Shown piece after piece: positions 17,108-25,700 of a stretch of 25,807 nt of DNA. The notes under the pieces are model-generated. The model saw only the letters and a program-made list of their open reading frames with translations, had not been told where the DNA came from and made no database searches. The position numbers and the translations under genes are program-made. The stretch spans positions 1-25,807 of the forward strand of contig CALKYG010000041.1 of NCBI GenBank assembly GCA_938003575.1, in the 5' to 3' direction. Numbering within the stretch: position 1 is the stretch's first letter; each line of letters opens with the position of its first letter. Source of the stretch: an uncultured Alphaproteobacteria bacterium. Its GTDB lineage: Bacteria > Pseudomonadota > Alphaproteobacteria > Caulobacterales > Parvularculaceae.

Positions 17108-17132
17108 GGCGCGCCGGGTGAGCCGGCGCGCC
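17108..17132 (-). other. Strong 10-bp GC hairpin between htrA and the response regulator
   Basis: A perfect 10-bp inverted repeat (GGCGCGCCGG / CCGGCGCGCC) with a 5-base loop fills nearly half of the 55-base gap. No T tract follows in the direction of transcription. It may slow polymerase, protect the htrA mRNA end or mark a processing point, lowering regulator and kinase output relative to htrA. The structure is seen directly; the function is inferred. Confidence 0.5.
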
Positions 17133-17140
17133 TCTTGTCG

Positions 17141-18637
17141 TCAGCCTGCTTTCTTGCCGATCGAAAGCGCGCTGAACTGTTTCGTCTGACCGAACTGAAG
17201 GCGAAGAAGCACGGCTTCCTTGCCCGCCTTCGCGGCGTCGGCGATCTTCGCCTTCAGCGCCGACGCGGTCGTCACCGGCGCGCCGTCGATCTGAAGAATG
17301 ACGACGCCGGGATTGAGACCGGCCTTTTCCGCGGCGCTGCCCGGCTTCACCGCCGTCACGAGCACGCCGGCGACGCCTTCCGGAATGCGGAACTGCTGGC
17401 GCATCCGGTCGTCGATATCAGCAACGCGCAGTCCGACCTCCTTCGAGAGCGAGTCTTCGGAAGACGACGGCGCATCATCGGCCGAGGCGGCTTCTTCCTT
17501 GTCGCGCTGGCCGAGTGTGACCGTGAGGTCCTTTTGCGCGCCGTTGCGAAGCACGGTCACTTTCGCTTTCTGTCCCGGCGCGAGCGCCGAAACGGACCGC
17601 GTCAGATCGCGCGGCGAGGCGATGTCCCGGCCGTTGAGCTTCAGCACGAGATCGCCGCTTTCAAACCCCGCCTTGTAGGCGGGCGTTCCTTCAAGCACTT
17701 CGGCGACAAGCGCCCCGGTCGTTTCCTTGCGTCCGAGCGCGGCGGCGATTTCCGTCGTCACGGGCTGGATCGAAACGCCGAGCCAGCCGCGCGTCACCGA
17801 GCCGTTCGAGATCAGCTGCGCGACGGTTTCCTTCGCGACCTTCGACGGGATCGCAAAACCGATGCCGACGCTGCCGCCGTTCGGCGAATAGATCGCCGTG
17901 TTGACGCCGACCACCCGTCCCTTCAGGTCGAAGGTCGGCCCGCCCGAATTGCCGCGATTGATCGGCGCGTCGATCTGGATGAAGTCGAGGAACTGGCCTT
18001 CGCGGTTCTGGCCGCCGATCGCCGAAACGATGCCGCTTGTCACCGTGCCGCCGAGACCGAACGGATTGCCGACGGCGATAACCCAGTCGCCGACGCGAAG
18101 GTTCACATCCTCCGCAAACTGAACATACGCCTGTCCTTTGGGCGGATCGACCTTCAGCACCGCAAGGTCGGTCAGCGGATCGGTTCCGATGAGCTTCGCC
18201 GCCACTTCCTTTCCGTCGGCGAGGCGGACCTTGATTGCGTCAGCGTCTTCAACGACGTGATTGTTGGTTACGATGTGTCCCTGCCCATCGATAAAGAATC
18301 CTGAGCCTTCCGCTTCAAGGCGCTGCGGTTCGCCCTGGCCGCCGAAACCGTCATTGTCCGGCGTGCCGAACCGGAAGAAGAAATCCTGAAGCGCTTCGGG
18401 AACCTGCGGCCGCTCGATTTCCTTTTCGACGAGAACGCTGACGACGCTCGGCGAGACGCGTTCGACGAGATCGGCGAATGACAACGACCCGTCGGCGGCG
18501 GACGCCGGCGCGACAAGCCGCGGCGCCTGCGCGCTGGCGTCCGGAAGAGCAAGCAGGCCTGCGACGCCCAGCGCGACGGCGCCGGCGACGCCCGTCAGCA
18601 GTCCCGCTTTGAAACCATTGGACTTCAATTCACTCAT
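17141..18637 (-). CDS. DegP/HtrA-type periplasmic serine protease with two PDZ domains
   Basis: A 498-aa periplasmic protease/chaperone that degrades misfolded envelope proteins. A hydrophobic N-terminus (about 11-31) ending DASAQA acts as signal peptide or anchor. The trypsin-like domain holds the triad His127 (TNNHVVED), Asp157 (TDLAVLKV) and Ser231 (NRGNSGGP). Two PDZ domains follow at about 285-375 and 405-490 (RGWLGVSIQ starts the first; GVLVTAVKPGSAAEKAGL lies in the second), separated by an acidic Ser/Ala-rich linker (EEAASADDAPSSSED). ATG 18637 has AAGGAAA about 10 bases upstream. It heads the htrA, regulator, kinase series, after a 152-base AT-rich gap likely to hold its promoter. 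Which of DegP, DegQ or MucD it equals cannot be settled here. Confidence 0.95.
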   Translation of the reverse strand: MSELKSNGFKAGLLTGVAGAVALGVAGLLALPDASAQAPRLVAPASAADGSLSFADLVERVSPSVVSVLVEKEIERPQVPEALQDFFFRFGTPDNDGFGGQGEPQRLEAEGSGFFIDGQGHIVTNNHVVEDADAIKVRLADGKEVAAKLIGTDPLTDLAVLKVDPPKGQAYVQFAEDVNLRVGDWVIAVGNPFGLGGTVTSGIVSAIGGQNREGQFLDFIQIDAPINRGNSGGPTFDLKGRVVGVNTAIYSPNGGSVGIGFAIPSKVAKETVAQLISNGSVTRGWLGVSIQPVTTEIAAALGRKETTGALVAEVLEGTPAYKAGFESGDLVLKLNGRDIASPRDLTRSVSALAPGQKAKVTVLRNGAQKDLTVTLGQRDKEEAASADDAPSSSEDSLSKEVGLRVADIDDRMRQQFRIPEGVAGVLVTAVKPGSAAEKAGLNPGVVILQIDGAPVTTASALKAKIADAAKAGKEAVLLRLQFGQTKQFSALSIGKKAG

Positions 18638-18728
18638 TTGTTTGCTTTCCTTACGCTCGCTGTTGCGCCGCCCGTCTGTTGAATTCGCTTCGCACGCCCG
18701 AGCCGGAGAAGATATGCGCTGCCTTGGC

Positions 18729-18764
18729 TGTCAAATCCCGGCGGGGCGAATTAAAATTTGTCAA
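18729..18764 (-). promoter_or_regulatory. Candidate htrA promoter/operator region with two TTGACA elements
   Basis: On the minus strand, TTGACA occurs at 18764-18759 and again at 18734-18729, exactly 30 bases apart. Both lie in the only distinctly AT-rich patch of this region, 92-127 bases upstream of the htrA ATG. TTGACA is the sigma-70 -35 consensus, but no convincing -10 is seen at a 16-18 base spacing for either copy. The pair might instead be a regulator site, since the spacing is close to three helical turns. Confidence 0.35.
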
Positions 18765-18789
18765 GAATTTAAGCCCTTTAAGGCGCGTT

Positions 18790-20007
18790 TCAATCCTTCC
18801 TGCCGAGCAAATTTGACCGAATTTCGACGCCCTCTGCGACCATACGATGCACCGGACAGCGGTCGGCGATCTCGGCGAGCCGGCGCCGTTGTTCGTCGTC
18901 CAGCGGGCCGTCGATCGACACCGTCTTGTCGAGGAGGCGCGCCGAATGCGCGTCGCCGCCTGGCGCGCGCCTGATCTCGATTGCGGCGCTCTCGAGCGGC
19001 CAGCCCTTTCGTTCGGCGTACATCCGCATGGTGATGACGCCGCAAGCGGCGATTGCGCCTTCAAGCGTCCGGGTCGGATTGGGTCCGAGCCCGTCGCCGC
19101 CGTCGGCGGAGTCGGCGTCGATCATGAAAGGATATCCGTCAATCGAGAGGGTGACGGCGTAGCGCCTTCCCGGCGTCGTCTGCGCGCGCGCGCCGCCCTT
19201 GAACGGTTCGGGTTGCGGGCCGGCCTGCGGTTCGTCCGTTTGCGCCGCGCCGACATACCGCGCCGCCCAGGCGGCGATGACGCCGGCCGCATAGCGCGCA
19301 TCGTCGGGGTTGGAGAGAAGGTGATCGGCGTCGTCGAGGCTGACGAAACTCTTCGGGTGTTTCGCCGCCGTGAACAGCCGGCTCGCGTTTTCAACGCCGA
19401 CGGTCTGATCGCGCGGCGCGTGAAGAATGAGCAGCGGGCGCGCAAGGGTCGCGACCGCGCCGAGCACGTCGGCGCTTTCGACGTCCTCGATGAATTGCCT
19501 TTTGATTGTGAAAGGCCGGCCGGCGAGCCGGGTTTCCGCGGCGCCTTCCTTCAGGATTTCTTCGCGCCGCGATCCGAACCCTCGCGCGACGTGAGCGGGT
19601 TCCGCCGGCGCGCCGATGACGGCGACGCCTTTCGTTTCCGGAATCATGCCGGCGGCGACAATGGCCGCCGCGCCGCCGAGAGAATGGCCGATGAGGATCG
19701 AGGGCGCGACGAATTCGCGGCGCAGGTAATCCGCGGCGGAAACGAGATCCCGGACATTCGAGGTGAAATTCGTATCGCTGAAGTCGCCTTCCGACGCGCC
19801 GAGGCCGGTGAAATCGAAACGCAGCACGGCGAAGCCCGCCGACCGCAGCGAGCGGGCGATTTCGCGGGCGGCGAGGATATCCTTCGAACATGAAAAACAA
19901 TGGGCGAAGAGCGCATAGGCGACCGGCTCTCCCCGCGGCAGCTCAAGCGCGCCGGCGAGAGCGCCCTCGCCGCCTTCAAAACTCGTCTTCTGCGTTCTTT
20001 CCGTCAT
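18790..20007 (-). CDS. Alpha/beta hydrolase-OsmC fusion protein
   Basis: A 405-aa cytoplasmic two-domain protein. The N-terminal alpha/beta hydrolase (about 1-255) has Ser109 in GHSLGG, Asp200 in APRDQT and His229 in DADHLL, plus the FAHCFSCSKD stretch typical of this fusion family. The C-terminal OsmC/Ohr-like domain (about 275-405) has the two redox cysteines: Cys322 in AACGVITMRMYAERKGW and Cys384 in DRCPVHR. OsmC-family proteins reduce organic peroxides; the hydrolase may free or process a lipid-derived substrate (inference). ATG 20007 has AAAGG 9 bases upstream and gives the usual N-terminus. A GTG at 20064 overlapping the upstream stop (GTGA) would add 19 residues and is an alternative. 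It is last in the dnaJ-like operon. Confidence 0.93.
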   Translation of the reverse strand: MTERTQKTSFEGGEGALAGALELPRGEPVAYALFAHCFSCSKDILAAREIARSLRSAGFAVLRFDFTGLGASEGDFSDTNFTSNVRDLVSAADYLRREFVAPSILIGHSLGGAAAIVAAGMIPETKGVAVIGAPAEPAHVARGFGSRREEILKEGAAETRLAGRPFTIKRQFIEDVESADVLGAVATLARPLLILHAPRDQTVGVENASRLFTAAKHPKSFVSLDDADHLLSNPDDARYAAGVIAAWAARYVGAAQTDEPQAGPQPEPFKGGARAQTTPGRRYAVTLSIDGYPFMIDADSADGGDGLGPNPTRTLEGAIAACGVITMRMYAERKGWPLESAAIEIRRAPGGDAHSARLLDKTVSIDGPLDDEQRRRLAEIADRCPVHRMVAEGVEIRSNLLGRKD

Positions 20008-20060
20008 GCGATTTCGCCTTTCTTCGGCATCGAGCTGCGCGGGCGCGCCCTGGCGCGCGG

Positions 20061-21524
20061 TCACGCGGAAACGGCGGCGACGCTTGCGCGTTCCTTCAGC
20101 AGCAAAATCTCATCCTCAGGCAGCAACGGCCCGGCTTCGCGCAGCACGCTCTCCATCCGTCGCCGCGCCGACGCGCGCTCCTCGCCTTCGGCGGCGCGGA
20201 TTTCGGAAATGAGATCGTCCGCATACCGCCGGGTTTCCTCGACTGCGTCGCGCTCGATCGCCGCCGCGCCGGGGCGCGCAAGCTTGTCGCCAAGATCCGG
20301 AACGCTTGCGAGAAACGCCGCGCCGCGCCGCGCCGCCCTCTCGGCGGCGCGGTCGACAGCGCGCGAAATATCCGGGCGCAGCGCCATCAGCCGCGATGAG
20401 CCGCCCGCGTGGCGCACCGGATGATTTCGCCGCAGCGCCGCAAGCGCGGTTTCCGCATAGCGCGCAAACGCGTCCGCCGCGATATCGCGGCAGGCCTGCG
20501 CCCTGTTCGCGGTTGCGCCGTCATTTTCGCGCTCCGCTTCCGCGACGATCCCGCCGGCGAATTCGGCGAAGTGCGAAAAGCGCGCCGGCGCCTCGGACAG
20601 GTCCGCATCGTCGTCGGCGTCGCGCTCCAGCCCGCGCGCGAGGCCTTCGAGATCGGCGATGAGATCGTCCGCCGCCAGCGCTGCGTCCCCGCGGGCGTAA
20701 GGCAGCATGTCGTCGTCCGCGCGCATCATGAAATAGCAAAGCCGGAGCGCGCGCCACGGCGCATCCATGCGCGCCGCGATCAGGCTGAGGAGGTAGCCCG
20801 CAGCGCCCGGCGCGCCGGCGCAGGCCCGCGCATAAAGCTCGCGGACGGTGAAGAGGTCTTCTTCCGTCAGCGATGAAACGGGGCGAGGGAAAACGTCCTG
20901 CGCGTCGCGCAACAGGCGCGCGGCCGGCGCCAGCAGGGCGATTTCCGCAAGATCGTGCAGCGCCGCGGCGCCGGCCTTATCCGATGCGCCCGCAAGGCGC
21001 GCGGAAAGGTCGGCGCGAAACGCGGCGTCGTCCTCGGCATGAGAGACGAGGATTGAAAGCCCCTCCGCGGCGGCGCCATAGAGCGCGTCTTCAAGCGCGG
21101 ACGTCTGCGCCTCGCCGCGCGCGATCGCCGCATCGAGATCGCGCGCCGCAGCCGCTGCCTTCGCGCAGGCGGCGTCGGCGGTCAGCACGGTCCAGATCGG
21201 GCCGAGCGACGCGCGGTCGATGCGCGCCCGGCGCTTGCGTCCGCGGCGCCCCGATATGAAAAAATCCTCAAACGGCGTGAAAAACAGCCGTCCCGCCGTC
21301 TTCGGGCGGGCGGGAAACGCCGCTCCGTCCATAACAAGCCGTGTACGGAGCGACGCCAGCATCGCCGGCGCGGGAAGACCGTCGGCGGGGGCGCGCTCCA
21401 GCGCGGCGAACAGACGCGCGGCCGCCGCCGGCGGCAACTCGCCGAGGAACGCTGCGAGCCGCGCCCATTTGCGCGGCTGAACGCCGTCCGGCGGCGACAG
21501 GGAAGCGGAAATCAGATCATCCAT
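20061..21524 (-). CDS. Conserved-looking hypothetical protein, helical and Ala-rich
   Basis: A 487-aa protein I do not recognise. It is rich in Ala, Asp, Glu and Arg and appears almost wholly helical, with no signal peptide and no clear membrane segment. A distinctive patch is RLFFTPFEDFFISGRRGRKRRARI (split here: RLFFTPFEDFFI at 79-90, then SGRRGRKRRARI at 91-102), aromatic residues followed by a basic cluster. A later CYFMMRADDDMLPYARGD stretch and many charged repeats continue to the C-terminus. The start at ATG 21524 has no clear ribosome binding site. It lies 30 bases after the dnaJ-like gene and just before, or overlapping, the hydrolase-OsmC gene, so it is probably co-transcribed. A link to protein quality control or stress is inferred from context only. 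Confidence 0.8.
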   Translation of the reverse strand: MDDLISASLSPPDGVQPRKWARLAAFLGELPPAAAARLFAALERAPADGLPAPAMLASLRTRLVMDGAAFPARPKTAGRLFFTPFEDFFISGRRGRKRRARIDRASLGPIWTVLTADAACAKAAAAARDLDAAIARGEAQTSALEDALYGAAAEGLSILVSHAEDDAAFRADLSARLAGASDKAGAAALHDLAEIALLAPAARLLRDAQDVFPRPVSSLTEEDLFTVRELYARACAGAPGAAGYLLSLIAARMDAPWRALRLCYFMMRADDDMLPYARGDAALAADDLIADLEGLARGLERDADDDADLSEAPARFSHFAEFAGGIVAEAERENDGATANRAQACRDIAADAFARYAETALAALRRNHPVRHAGGSSRLMALRPDISRAVDRAAERAARRGAAFLASVPDLGDKLARPGAAAIERDAVEETRRYADDLISEIRAAEGEERASARRRMESVLREAGPLLPEDEILLLKERASVAAVSA

Positions 21525-21554
21525 GAACGCGCGCGACGTTACGGGAACGCCGCA

Positions 21555-22535
21555 TCAGGCGCCAGCGAAATGCTTGCGCGGCGCATGCGCCTCGCCGCCG
21601 CTCCACGAGCGCACGAAATCCTCGAGCTCGGGATCGCCGCCTTCGGGAAGCACGATCTTGAGCTTCACATACTGGTCGCCGGCCTTCTTGCCTTCGCGCG
21701 CCACGCCGCGGCCCTTGAGACGAAGCACGGCGCCCGAGCTTGAATTCTTCGGCACGGTGATCACGACGTCGCCGGCGATCGTCGGCGCCGTGATCTTGCC
21801 GCCGAGCACCGCTTCCTTCAGCGTGATCGGCGCCTCGATGTGAATGTCGTCGCCGTCGCGTTCGAAAAGCGGGTGCGGCTTGACCGAAATGTCGACATAG
21901 ACGTCGCCGGCGGCGCCGCCGCCGGCGCCCGGCTCGCCCTGGCCGCGCAGCCGCAGCGTTTGCCCGTCCTCGACCCCGGCCGGAATGGCGAGATCGAGCG
22001 ATTTGCCGTCGGGCATCGTCACGCGCTTCTTCGCGCCTTTAACCGCGTCGAGGAAATCGACCTCCAGCCGGTATTTGACGTCGCGCCCGCGAAAAGCGCC
22101 GGTCTGCGCGCCGGCGTGGCCGGCGTACCCGCCGGCGCCCGCGCCCGGCCGGCCGCGGCCGAAAAGATCGGCGAAGATGTCGCCGAGATCATCGAAATCG
22201 CCCTTGTTGGCGAAACCGCCGGCATAGCCCGACGCGTCGCCCGCGCCGTGGAACGGCCCGCCCGCGCCCTGCCCGCCGGGCCCGGTCCACTGACGGTAGA
22301 CCGGCCGCTCGCGGCCGTCCTCGTCGATCTCGCCGCGGTCGTATTTCTTGCGGCGGTCGGCGTCGCCGACGATGTCGAAAGCGGCGGAAATTTCCTTGAA
22401 TTTCTCCTCGGCCCGCTTGTCGCCCTTGTTGCGGTCCGGGTGATATTGCTTGGCGAGTTTGCGGAACGCCGCGCGAATGTCGGCATCCGACGCCGACGAC
22501 GCGACGCCAAGCACGCTATACGGATTCCTCGCCAA
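21555..22535 (-). CDS. DnaJ/CbpA-like co-chaperone, TTG start
   Basis: A 326-aa Hsp40 family protein that stimulates DnaK. The J domain (about residues 4-68) holds NPYSVLGV and the HPD motif at 32-34. A Gly-rich linker follows (about 85-150, including DLGDIFADLFGRGRPGAG), then the C-terminal substrate-binding domains (DGKSLDLAIPAGVEDGQTLRLRGQG; GGKITAPTIAGDVVITVPKNS). No cysteine-rich zinc domain is present, so it is CbpA type. The frame stays open to 22913 but has no sensible start there and would overlap the GTA gene. TTG 22535, with AAGGAG 11 bases upstream, gives the expected (M)ARNPYSVLG start. It heads a three-gene operon. Confidence 0.9.
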   Translation of the reverse strand: MARNPYSVLGVASSASDADIRAAFRKLAKQYHPDRNKGDKRAEEKFKEISAAFDIVGDADRRKKYDRGEIDEDGRERPVYRQWTGPGGQGAGGPFHGAGDASGYAGGFANKGDFDDLGDIFADLFGRGRPGAGAGGYAGHAGAQTGAFRGRDVKYRLEVDFLDAVKGAKKRVTMPDGKSLDLAIPAGVEDGQTLRLRGQGEPGAGGGAAGDVYVDISVKPHPLFERDGDDIHIEAPITLKEAVLGGKITAPTIAGDVVITVPKNSSSGAVLRLKGRGVAREGKKAGDQYVKLKIVLPEGGDPELEDFVRSWSGGEAHAPRKHFAGA

Positions 22536-22686
22536 GGCTGAAAAGGCTCCTTTCGGCCACGAAACTGGTAAATCTTGCGGGTTTCCCCGATAGGTAGATA
22601 AGCGATCCTGCCATGAAATGAAGAGAGCGCGGTTAATTTCGGACGTAAAGGCCGCGCGGCGGGATCGCCGGAGCCGTTGCGCGGGA

Positions 22687-22705
22687 CGGCGGGAAAGCCC
22701 CGCCG
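22687..22705 (-). terminator. Possible hairpin downstream of the GTA tail gene
   Basis: A perfect 7-bp stem (CGGCGGG / CCCGCCG) with a 5-base loop lies 15 bases after the stop of the GTA gene, in the 184-base gap before the dnaJ-like start. No T tract follows, so intrinsic termination is uncertain. The rest of the gap probably holds the dnaJ-like promoter, but I cannot point to confident -35/-10 boxes. Confidence 0.3.
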
Positions 22706-22719
22706 GTCGCCGTCGCGCC

Positions 22720-25700
22720 TTAAACCGCGACGCTCGCCCATTTGCCGGGCCCGATCCTGTCTGAAAGCTGGGCGACGCGGATGGTGAGCGGCGGGCGCCC
22801 GCCGGGAAAGTCCGCGGCGATCTCGGCGGCGGCGTAAACATAGCCCGCCGCCGCGCTTTCCGCCGTGCGGATGAGCGCGGAGCCTGAACGGACCTCGATG
22901 CGATAGCGCTCATAGGCCTCGCTGAGGGGAACGTCCTCGCCCTCCCAGGAATCGCCGCCTTTTCTCGTCCGGCGCTTCCAGCTGACGATCAGATCGCCTT
23001 CCGGCGTTTCGACGGCGACAAGGTGCGCCGGCGACAGGGGTTTGAGGCCGGCCGCCTCGCCCATAAACGTCCTTGTGCGGAATGTCGGCGCGGTCGGGTG
23101 GTCGTCGGCGGGCCCCGCCGACCAGTCGAAGGCGAGGCCGCGCAGGTCAAAGGGGAGCGCCGCCTGGCCGACCGCGCCGTTCAGCAGCACGAAGCGCGCG
23201 CCCGCCGCTGCGCCGGCCGCCGCCTCATCGTCCGTGCCGTGCTGGCCGCGCAGCAATCCCTTCAGCGTCCACACGCCGTCCTGCCCGAGCGTCGCGTCGC
23301 GGAACTGCATCACTTCCCAGCCCGCCGCGGTTTCAATCGCAGCGGCGTTGGCGCCGGCGAACACGTCTTCCTCGCTTCTCGAACTCAAGGTTCCATAGGA
23401 CAGGCGGACGCCGAGCGTGCGTTCGTCCCAGCGGCCGGACGCGCCCGGCGGCGCCCCGGTTTCAAGCCGCCCCATGACCGCGCGCGCCGTCGCCGTCGCC
23501 GCCAGCGACGCGCCGTTGCGGTAGAGCGCGATCGCGCCGGGCCACGGATCGGCGAAGGCGGCGAAATAGGGCGCGGTCTCGTCGTCATCCTCGTCGAGGA
23601 GCGGCAGGTTCATCAGCTCGAAGGCGGGCTTGCCGAACTGCGGCGCAGAGGCCGGCGTTCTAAATCCTCCGGTCGCGACCGGCGCCTCATAGACCGCGGG
23701 CGACACGCGCGCCGCCTCGACTTTCCGCGCCGCGCCGTCGGTTGTCGCGGTGATGCGCCAGTCGCGCGAGACGCCGCCGACATTGACCGTGACCGCATCG
23801 CCGGGCTCAAGCGCGATGAGGGAGGGCGGCAGGGTGAAGACCGCCGTTTCACGCATGACGCTTGCGTCGGCGAGAATTGAGCGGACGCGCGCGGCGGCGG
23901 CCGCCTCGTCCATGACCGCAGGCAGTTCAAGCGAGGTTTCGCGAATGTCGCCGGCGAAGGGGAAGCGCGCTTCGGCGACAGCGGCGAGATAGTCGCCGCC
24001 CTCGTCGATATAGCCGAGCCGGATCGCCGTCGGCGCATCCGATTTCTGGCCCGTCGCGATGACGATCGCCGCTTTTCCGTCGTCGGCGAGATCGTCCGCG
24101 CCGAGAGTCATGACCGCGCCGCCCCCGCGCGGCTGAAATCTCAATCCGTCATCGGTTTCAACCATGTCGAACTGGAAGACGTCGGCGAGCGGGTCGATCG
24201 TCTGGCGCGGGCTCAGGGGCCGGTCGACGACGAACCCCGCAAGAGAGCCCCTCAGCGCCGAGGCGTCGACATCGTCGACGCCGGCTTCGGCGGCGAGCGC
24301 GACGACGAGCGCGTCGAGCGGCGCGCGCGTCAGCCGGCCGTTGAGCCAGTGCCCCTTCTCCCAGTTTGCGGCGTCGCCCCACACATCGACGCGCGCCGGA
24401 AAGAAGGGAAAGGGGCGCGCATCGACGGCGTAAACGTAAAGCCGGTCCGTCTCGATCATCGGGACGCCGGCGTTCGTTTCATTATGCGTGCGCCAGTACT
24501 CATGGACGGCTTCGAGCGTGCGCCTTTGCATCAGATCGTCGCGCGCGCCGTTCGAATAGGGCGGCAGCGCCGATTCCGACGATTTCGGGTCGACGAACAC
24601 GTTCGGCGCATTCGCGCCCTTGTCGACGGCGGGGCATCCGAATTCGGTGAAGCGGATCGGCTTTGACATCGGAACAAAGGGCGTCGGCGCCGGCGCGCGC
24701 GCGAAACCCGGGCGGTCGTGATGGGCGTTCTTCCAGAAGCTGCGAACGTCTTTCGCGCGCCATACCCACGGTTCGCCGTCGCTGTCCGTGATCGGCGTCC
24801 GCGTCTGCGAGTCGCGATCGGCCGCGCTCGCATAATACCAGTCGAAATTCTCTCCGCCCTCGATATTGGCGGCGATATAATCGCGCTGGTAGCGGTCGCG
24901 CCATCCGGCGTTCTGATCGGCGTGATCGAAACCGTCGCGCCAGTCGGCGAGCGGCGGGTAATAGTCGATCCCGATGAAATCGACATGGGCGTCCGCCCAG
25001 AAAGAATCGAGATGGAAAAATTTCCCGTCCGCTTTCGTGACGCCGGAATATTCGGACCAGTCGGCGCCGTAGGAGATCTTCGCGCCCGGCAGGATCGATT
25101 TCACGTCCGCCGCAAGCGCCTTCAACGCGGCGACCGCGGGAAAATTTCCGGCATGATCGCGCGCAGCCGTCAGCTCTTTGAGTTCCGACCCGATCAGGAA
25201 CGCTTCAACGCCGCCGGCGGCGGCGCAAAGATGCGCGTAATGCAGGATCATCCGCCTGAACGACCATTCCGCCGGCCCGTGATAGGCGACGGCGCCGTTC
25301 GCGACGGAAAAATCCGCCGCGGCGGCGGTTCCGAAAAACGACAGGACGTCCGCGGCGGCGGCGGCCGTCCCGTCATTCGCGCCGACCGTGACCCGTCCGC
25401 GCCAGGGAAAGGCCGCCTGCTCGATCCCGCCATAGGGATCGGGCATCGCGTTGCCCGGCGGGATATCCATCAGGATGAACGGATGAAACTGAACGGCGAG
25501 GCCCTTCGCCTTCAACGCGGCGATCGCCTCGATGACGCCGGCGTCGTCCGGCGTGCCGCCATAGGCGGGGCGCCCGGCGATCCGCGAGACGAGCCGCGCC
25601 TCAGCGCGCGCAACGCCGCCGCCGCGCCATTCACGCGGCTCAGTCGTCTTGTCGAAGGTCTCAACGCCCGGGCGCAGCGCGCAGGCGCCCGCGCGCAGAT

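Noticed and set aside
16336..17121. 261-codon plus-strand open frame opposite the response regulator
   Set aside because: Antisense shadow of an OmpR-family gene with all expected motifs.
17135..18304. 389-codon plus-strand open frame opposite htrA
   Set aside because: Antisense shadow; the minus strand has a full HtrA triad and two PDZ domains.
18740..18785. CtrA box (TTAA-N7-TTAA) upstream of htrA
   Set aside because: Several TTAA words occur, but the spacings I counted are 5 and 14 bases, not 7.
22536..22913. N-terminal extension of the DnaJ-like frame
   Set aside because: It overlaps the GTA gene end, is Arg/Ser-rich and has no family resemblance; the J domain begins three residues after TTG 22535.
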